A stretch of 8,969 nt of DNA from an uncultured Arcobacter sp. (GTDB taxonomy: Bacteria > Campylobacterota > Campylobacteria > Campylobacterales > Arcobacteraceae). The translations under genes and the position numbers were made by a program. The stretch is taken from positions 1 through 8,969 of the forward strand of contig CAJXII010000061.1 of NCBI GenBank assembly GCA_913054415.1, read 5' to 3'. The notes beneath the pieces were generated by a model. The model saw only the letters and a program-made list of their open reading frames with translations, made no database searches and was not told the DNA's origin. Below, piece after piece: positions 6,949-8,969 of this stretch (position 1 is its first letter; every line of letters begins with the position of its first letter).

Positions 6949-7983
6949 CTAAGTATTTTTCCTTTTAGCTTTCATTTTTTGTGATGCTAATTTTCTCATA
7001 TCAGCAGTTGTATCTAGTTCATCCATAATCTCAAGACCAAGTAGTGTTTCAATACAATCTTCAAGTGTAACAATACCTTCAGTTTGATCATATCCATCAG
7101 TTACTATTAACATATGTCCTTTTACTTTTGTGAAGCTACTTAAAGCTTTTGAGACTGGTATATTTTCATTGATACTTGATACATCTATCATGATATTTTC
7201 AATCGTAAGATTTGCATTTTTTATAGCTTGTTTAAAAAGTTTTTTAGTTAAAACCATACCCACAATATTATCTATATTTGTATCATATACAGGAAGTCTT
7301 GAAAATTTATAAGTTCGTTCATCCTCTAGTAAGTCTTTTATTATAGTGTCTTTTTGCACAGCAAATACTACACTTCGTGGAGTTAAAATATCTTTTATTT
7401 TGATCTCTTTTAGTGATAATGTGTTTTCAATAATATCTGATTCCATATCATTGATCACACCATCTTCTTCACTTAAAAGTGTAGTTTGTAATAACTCTTC
7501 TCTTGAAACTGTATCGTTATCTTTACTTTTGTTGATTTTATTGGTAACAAAAAGGGTAAATATAATGATAGGATAAGTGATCAAAATAAATATCTCTATA
7601 ATCCTAGCAGCATAAGGAGCTAGTTGTTTCCAATAAATTGCTCCTATAGTTTTAGGGATAATCTCTGCAAAAAATAATATCATAAATGTAAGAATAATAG
7701 ATATTATTAAAACAAGATTGCTATTATTTCCAAAAATCTCTTGTGCTTGAACTCCAATAGCAGTTGCTCCTAAAGTATTAGCAAAAGTATTTAAAATCAA
7801 TATTGATGATATAGATTTATCTATGTTGTTTTTTAATTTCTTAAGTAATTTACCAGTTGTTGGATTGTTTTCTTCCAAAACGGCAATATATGATATATTT
7901 GTAGATAATAGTATAGATTCTAAAATAGAACACAAGAACGAAATACCAATCACTAATACAAATAATAATACTAAAATTTCCAT
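6949..7983 (-). CDS. CNNM-domain (DUF21) membrane protein with CBS pair, CorC/HlyC-like family
   Basis: The 344-residue inner-membrane protein belongs to the CNNM/CorB-CorC group, linked to magnesium or cobalt ion export. The DUF21/CNNM region spans roughly 1-150. It has an N-terminal hydrophobic helix (3-20), SILESILLS (19-27) in place of the usual EAAxxA/S motif, ILILNTFANTLGATA (61-75), a long hydrophobic stretch (90-114) ending FFAEIIPKTIGA (the GEIxPK motif), and another helix near 127-147. The CBS pair covers about 198-318, with ILTPRSVVFAV, FSRLPVYD and the closing HMLIVTDGYDQTEGIVTLED (290-309). The protein ends about 25 residues after the CBS pair and lacks the CorC/HlyC C-terminal domain found in ~430-residue relatives. 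The ATG start has AGAGG about 8 bases upstream. Ion specificity cannot be read from sequence. Confidence 0.88.
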   Translation of the reverse strand: MEILVLLFVLVIGISFLCSILESILLSTNISYIAVLEENNPTTGKLLKKLKNNIDKSISSILILNTFANTLGATAIGVQAQEIFGNNSNLVLIISIILTFMILFFAEIIPKTIGAIYWKQLAPYAARIIEIFILITYPIIIFTLFVTNKINKSKDNDTVSREELLQTTLLSEEDGVINDMESDIIENTLSLKEIKIKDILTPRSVVFAVQKDTIIKDLLEDERTYKFSRLPVYDTNIDNIVGMVLTKKLFKQAIKNANLTIENIMIDVSSINENIPVSKALSSFTKVKGHMLIVTDGYDQTEGIVTLEDCIETLLGLEIMDELDTTADMRKLASQKMKAKRKNT

Positions 7984-8030
7984 ATTAGTAACCTCTTTAA
8001 CTCAACAATAATCTGGGAATGTTCGTCCAA
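7971..8030 (-). CDS. Possible 19-residue leader peptide upstream of the CNNM gene
   Basis: The predicted leader of the CNNM transcript contains a TTG codon 7 bases after GGAG (8038-8041), which opens the frame MDEHSQIIVELKRLLIWKF and ends in TAG. The frame runs across the CNNM ATG, in a different register, and stops 13 bases inside that gene. Such an overlap would let translation of the small frame control that of CNNM. Support is limited to the ribosome site, the promoter placement and the overlap. A TTG start and such a short length make chance occurrence quite possible. Confidence 0.3.
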   Translation of the reverse strand: MDEHSQIIVELKRLLIWKF

Positions 8031-8060
8031 CTTCTAACTCCTACAATAAATTTGAAAAGT

Positions 8061-8069
8061 ATTATATCA
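8061..8069 (-). promoter_or_regulatory. Extended -10 promoter of the CNNM gene
   Basis: TGATATAAT on the minus strand is an exact extended -10 box, the same sequence as in the glnD promoter. It lies just after the stop codon of the S24 repressor gene. Transcription would begin near 8054 and give a leader of about 70 bases before the CNNM ATG. No clear -35 box is seen. Confidence 0.6.
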
Positions 8070-8077
8070 TATTAATA

Positions 8078-8737
8078 TTAAAAAACATTTCCAAATGAAC
8101 TAATAACTTTTCCATATATTGTTAAATCATCTTTATTGATAACTTGATTTACAAAAATTTCATTATCAGATATAATATCAAAATTACCATCTAATCGTTT
8201 TTGAACTCGTTTGACTAACAATCCATTTTCTTGTGTATATATAGCATAGATACCATCTTTTGAATAAAATTTATTTTTTGTATTTACAAAAATAATATCA
8301 TTGTCATTGAGAGTTGGTTCCATACTTTCACCCGTAACATTGATAGCTTCTATATATTTGACCTCATTTTTCCCACCTAAAAAATTTATAAAATAATCAG
8401 GTATATTTAATTTTTCAAAATTTTCATCATTTATATCAGAACCACCACCAGCACTCATAGCAATACCTGGATAATATCTGATCCAATATCTATCTGTTGA
8501 ATCTATAAGACTACTTGGGTCTTGTCCATATAAAAGCCAGTTGATTGATATCTTTTTTAATGCACAAAAATCTAAAATATTTGAATATGGTATTTTATTT
8601 CTTGTTTTCATTGTTGCAAAATTAGCTTGAGATATCGCTAGAGCATTTGCTATATCTTTGTCAAAAACTTTACCATCTTTTTGCTCACTACTTAAAATAT
8701 CTTTTAGTTTATCTATGATTTTAGTAATATCCAACAT
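8078..8737 (-). CDS. CI/LexA-type transcriptional repressor with S24 self-cleaving peptidase domain
   Basis: The 219-residue protein is a DNA-binding repressor of the XRE/CI-S24 type. Residues ~1-72 form the CI-like helix-turn-helix: KDIANALAISQANFATMKTR carries the turn and recognition helix, and ISINWLLYG is the typical end of this domain. The S24 peptidase-like part follows. A candidate autocleavage bond, Ala96-Gly97, sits in MSAGGGS. The catalytic serine is S138 in TGESMEPTL, and the lysine is K176 in GLLVKRVQ, at the usual ~38-residue spacing. The length is normal for phage-type repressors, and similar stand-alone genes are found in bacterial chromosomes. No phage gene flanks it here, so a prophage origin is not supported. 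The ATG start has AGAGG upstream. A nearby promoter and dyad suggest autoregulation. Whether it responds to RecA or to another signal cannot be told. Confidence 0.9.
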   Translation of the reverse strand: MLDITKIIDKLKDILSSEQKDGKVFDKDIANALAISQANFATMKTRNKIPYSNILDFCALKKISINWLLYGQDPSSLIDSTDRYWIRYYPGIAMSAGGGSDINDENFEKLNIPDYFINFLGGKNEVKYIEAINVTGESMEPTLNDNDIIFVNTKNKFYSKDGIYAIYTQENGLLVKRVQKRLDGNFDIISDNEIFVNQVINKDDLTIYGKVISSFGNVF

Positions 8738-8768
8738 ATAAAACCTCTCAAAATTCTATTTATGAAAA

Positions 8769-8777
8769 ATTATAACA
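8769..8777 (-). promoter_or_regulatory. Extended -10 promoter of the S24 repressor gene
   Basis: TGTTATAAT on the minus strand fits TGnTATAAT exactly and ends 31 bases before the repressor ATG. Transcription would start near 8762, leaving a short leader with the AGAGG ribosome site. The -35 region (about 8792-8797) falls inside the adjacent 35-bp dyad. Confidence 0.6.
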
Positions 8778-8783
8778 TAAAAA

Positions 8784-8818
8784 ATATAAAAACATTACAA
8801 ATTGACATATTTTTATAT
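8784..8818. promoter_or_regulatory. 35-bp imperfect dyad: candidate repressor operator or intrinsic terminator
   Basis: The sequence is symmetric about position 8801. Perfect 9-bp outer arms (ATATAAAAA, 8784-8792, and TTTTTATAT, 8810-8818) enclose a second, imperfect palindrome with the same centre. In all, 14 of 17 base pairs match. On the minus strand it lies over the -35 region of the repressor promoter, which suits an operator. It is also followed there by five T residues and stands 35 bases after the stop of the Cache gene, which suits a weak terminator. It has only one C-G pair, so stability as RNA would be low. Confidence 0.45.
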
Positions 8819-8852
8819 CTTTTTTCAATATATCAAATAATTCCCTTTGTTT

Positions 8853-8969
8853 CTACTGTATCATTTTATTTTCATCAATCAAATATAAACCGCTACCTAC
8901 TATAAGTTTCCACGGTTTAAATTCTTTTACATAACTCTCTTTTTGATATACATTATCGTTTTCTGTATA
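8853..8969 (-). CDS. C-terminus of a Cache-domain sensor-type protein (5' partial)
   Basis: Thirty-eight codons enter from the right edge and end in TAG. The segment YVKEFKPWKLIVGSGLYLID matches the closing strand pair of Cache sensor domains, whose consensus resembles 'F.PW.WVIGTGVYIDDI'. Cache domains bind small ligands outside the cytoplasmic membrane in chemoreceptors, sensor kinases and cyclic-di-GMP enzymes. In those proteins the signature is followed by a membrane helix and a signalling domain. Here the protein ends only about eight residues later, so it is either a stand-alone or C-terminal Cache protein, or a truncated gene. It is on the same strand as the S24 repressor, 115 bases upstream of it. 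Only the end is visible, so the full domain layout is unknown. Confidence 0.7.
   Translation of the reverse strand, partial: YTENDNVYQKESYVKEFKPWKLIVGSGLYLIDENKMIQ

Noticed and set aside
7130..8011. Three plus-strand open frames (7130-7312, 7346-7576, 7823-8011)
   Set aside because: All are antisense to the CNNM/CBS gene, whose motifs run without a break through the same DNA.
8078..8969. Prophage or genomic-island boundary suggested by the CI-like repressor
   Set aside because: No integrase, attachment site, tRNA or phage structural gene is visible, and the flanking genes look like ordinary chromosomal ones.

Overview
The window is strongly A+T-rich (estimated by eye) and densely coded. It is most likely chromosomal DNA of a Campylobacterota (epsilonproteobacterial) species, close in style to Arcobacter- or Sulfurimonas-like organisms. 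The evidence is the A/T-heavy codon use, the roughly 300-residue MiaA, extended -10 promoters (TGnTATAAT) without a clear -35 box, and proteins typical of that phylum. The genus cannot be fixed from sequence reading alone.

Layout. (1) Positions 3-1803, plus strand: the tail of an unrecognised CxxC protein overlaps an AAA-ATPase-like / PD-(D/E)XK nuclease-like gene of unknown role. (2) Positions 1866-4221, minus strand: a tight three-gene operon. In transcription order it encodes a shortened sigma54-activator-like (NtrC-like) protein with a Fis-type helix-turn-helix, a PAS plus degenerate histidine-kinase-like (NtrB-like) protein, and the tRNA dimethylallyltransferase MiaA. (3) Positions 4303-6825, plus strand, divergent from that operon: glnD, the bifunctional PII uridylyltransferase/uridylyl-removing enzyme, probably read from a leaderless or nearly leaderless mRNA. 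(4) Positions 6949-8030, minus strand: a CNNM/CBS membrane protein, preceded by a possible 19-codon leader ORF. (5) Positions 8078-8737, minus strand: an S24-peptidase repressor of the CI/LexA type with its own promoter and a 35-bp imperfect dyad upstream. (6) Positions 8853-8969, minus strand: the last 38 codons of a Cache-domain sensor-type protein.

How the genes may work together. GlnD senses glutamine and modifies PII. In many proteobacteria the next step is the NtrB kinase and NtrC activator. Here the two genes divergent from glnD look like NtrB and NtrC reduced to shells: no receiver domain, no GAFTGA loop, a replaced Walker B acid pair, and no phospho-acceptor histidine motif. That is the most interesting signal in the window. 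A link to nitrogen sensing is inferred only from fold resemblance and position. The remaining genes (MiaA, CNNM, S24 repressor) look like ordinary housekeeping or regulatory genes with no evident link to each other. There is no tRNA, rRNA, CRISPR array or insertion sequence that I can see, and no gap above 300 bases.
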